DNA from: CAZOOA01 sp964581355
GTDB lineage: Bacteria > Bacillota > Dethiobacteria > DTU022 > UBA8154
Length of the DNA stretch: 14,284 bases
Assembly (NCBI GenBank): GCA_964581355.1
Contig: CAZOOA010000069.1
Coordinates: 1 to 14,284, forward strand
Reading direction: 5' to 3'
How positions within the stretch are numbered: position 1 is the first letter of the stretch; the number at the start of each line of letters is the position of its first letter. The position numbers were made by a program, and so were the translations under genes. Positions 13,886-14,284 of this stretch are shown in pieces. The notes beneath the pieces were generated by a model. It did not search any database and had not been told where the DNA came from. It was given only the letters and a program-made list of their open reading frames with translations.

Positions 13886-14284
13886 TCAGAAAGGCCAAAT
13901 CAGAGGGACAAGCACTGCCACAATTACCAGAGTGATCACCACCAGGCCGGCCCCAAACTTAAGGTAATCCCTGGTCTCATACGACCCGGGACTCTGTACC
14001 ATCAGGGGCGCCGGATGGCCTACCGGCAGCAGATATGTCGCCGCAGCCCCCACAATAACGGCGACTGCAAACGCTTTCGGCTCGATCCCTAGCAGGCCTG
14101 CTGTATCCAATGCTACCGGGGTCATGATCACCGCTACGGCAGCCCCGTGCAGGGACTGTGTCAGGAACAGGGCGATCAACGTGATCCCCATCATGGTGAT
14201 ATGCGGGCCAAGTGTACCCAAAGTATCTACTATCAGGCTGGAAACCAGGCCGGCCGCGCCGCTTTTCTCCATCGCCAACCCCAA
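13886..14284 (-). CDS. SLC13/DASS-like permease, C-terminal part (runs off the window)
   Basis: The last 132 codons of a polytopic membrane protein; the gene continues past 14284, so the first Met seen is probably internal. The order GLAMEKSGAA, a hydrophobic helix (about 30-45), LTQSLHGAAVAVIMTPVALD (42-61), FAVAVIVGAAATYLLPVGHP (72-91), PGSYETRDYLKFGAG and a final helix ending LVPLIWPF matches the C-terminal half of SLC13-family (divalent anion:Na+ symporter) permeases, including the second TPVGH-like hairpin, here LPVGH. Such carriers import sulfate, dicarboxylates or similar anions; the substrate cannot be read. The YeeE-like remnant lies directly downstream in the same orientation, so the two could once have formed an operon. 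Confidence 0.75.
   Translation of the reverse strand: MGLAMEKSGAAGLVSSLIVDTLGTLGPHITMMGITLIALFLTQSLHGAAVAVIMTPVALDTAGLLGIEPKAFAVAVIVGAAATYLLPVGHPAPLMVQSPGSYETRDYLKFGAGLVVITLVIVAVLVPLIWPF

Noticed and set aside
7713..14284. CRISPR array among the repeats
   Set aside because: The repeats are few, divergent, widely and unevenly spaced and occur in both orientations; no cas gene is visible.

Overview
The window looks like chromosomal DNA from a Gram-positive, probably endospore-forming member of the Clostridia (Peptococcaceae-like). The basis is the set of gene families: a YolD-like protein, a Spo0E-like small regulator, an Asp23/Gls24 protein, a DUF1540 small cysteine-rich protein and two GT51 peptidoglycan glycosyltransferases, together with strong Shine-Dalgarno sites and TTG starts. 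The genus assignment is inference.

Left part (1-6711): a PLP aminotransferase of the HisC type and a YolD-like gene lie on the minus strand. The YolD gene has a near-consensus sigma-A promoter with a LexA-type box (GAAC-N4-GTTC) touching its -35. On the plus strand follow a membrane-anchored monofunctional glycosyltransferase and a bacterioferritin-type diiron protein. A large bifunctional class A PBP with an acidic C-terminal tail faces them from the minus strand, and a hairpin terminator sits between the ferritin and PBP ends. A partly conserved direct repeat of about 45 bp occurs at the left window edge and next to the PBP 3' end.

Middle (6712-11141): a PAS plus LuxR-type regulator whose N-terminus looks truncated, a Spo0E-like short gene with an apparent frameshift, a degenerate reading frame, and a complete P2-type cation-pumping ATPase. 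In the ATPase the usual calcium-coordinating Asp of helix M6 is Ala.

Right part (11142-14284): a mostly AT-rich, decayed region. It holds an Asp23/Gls24 gene with a strong terminator and a small DUF1540 gene. It also holds remnants of an Fe/Mn superoxide dismutase, a large serine recombinase and a YeeE/YedE membrane protein (frameshift plus amber stop), and the C-terminal part of an SLC13-like permease that runs off the window.

The most unusual signal is a dispersed, imperfect repeat of about 40-50 bp. I find five copies, at about 8179-8218, 11339-11390, 11461-11511, 12847-12890 and 13571-13625. Two of them form an inverted pair about 175 bp across, like a MITE. At least two others sit exactly where a gene remnant (recombinase, YeeE) loses its homology, so the repeat probably marks insertion or deletion junctions.
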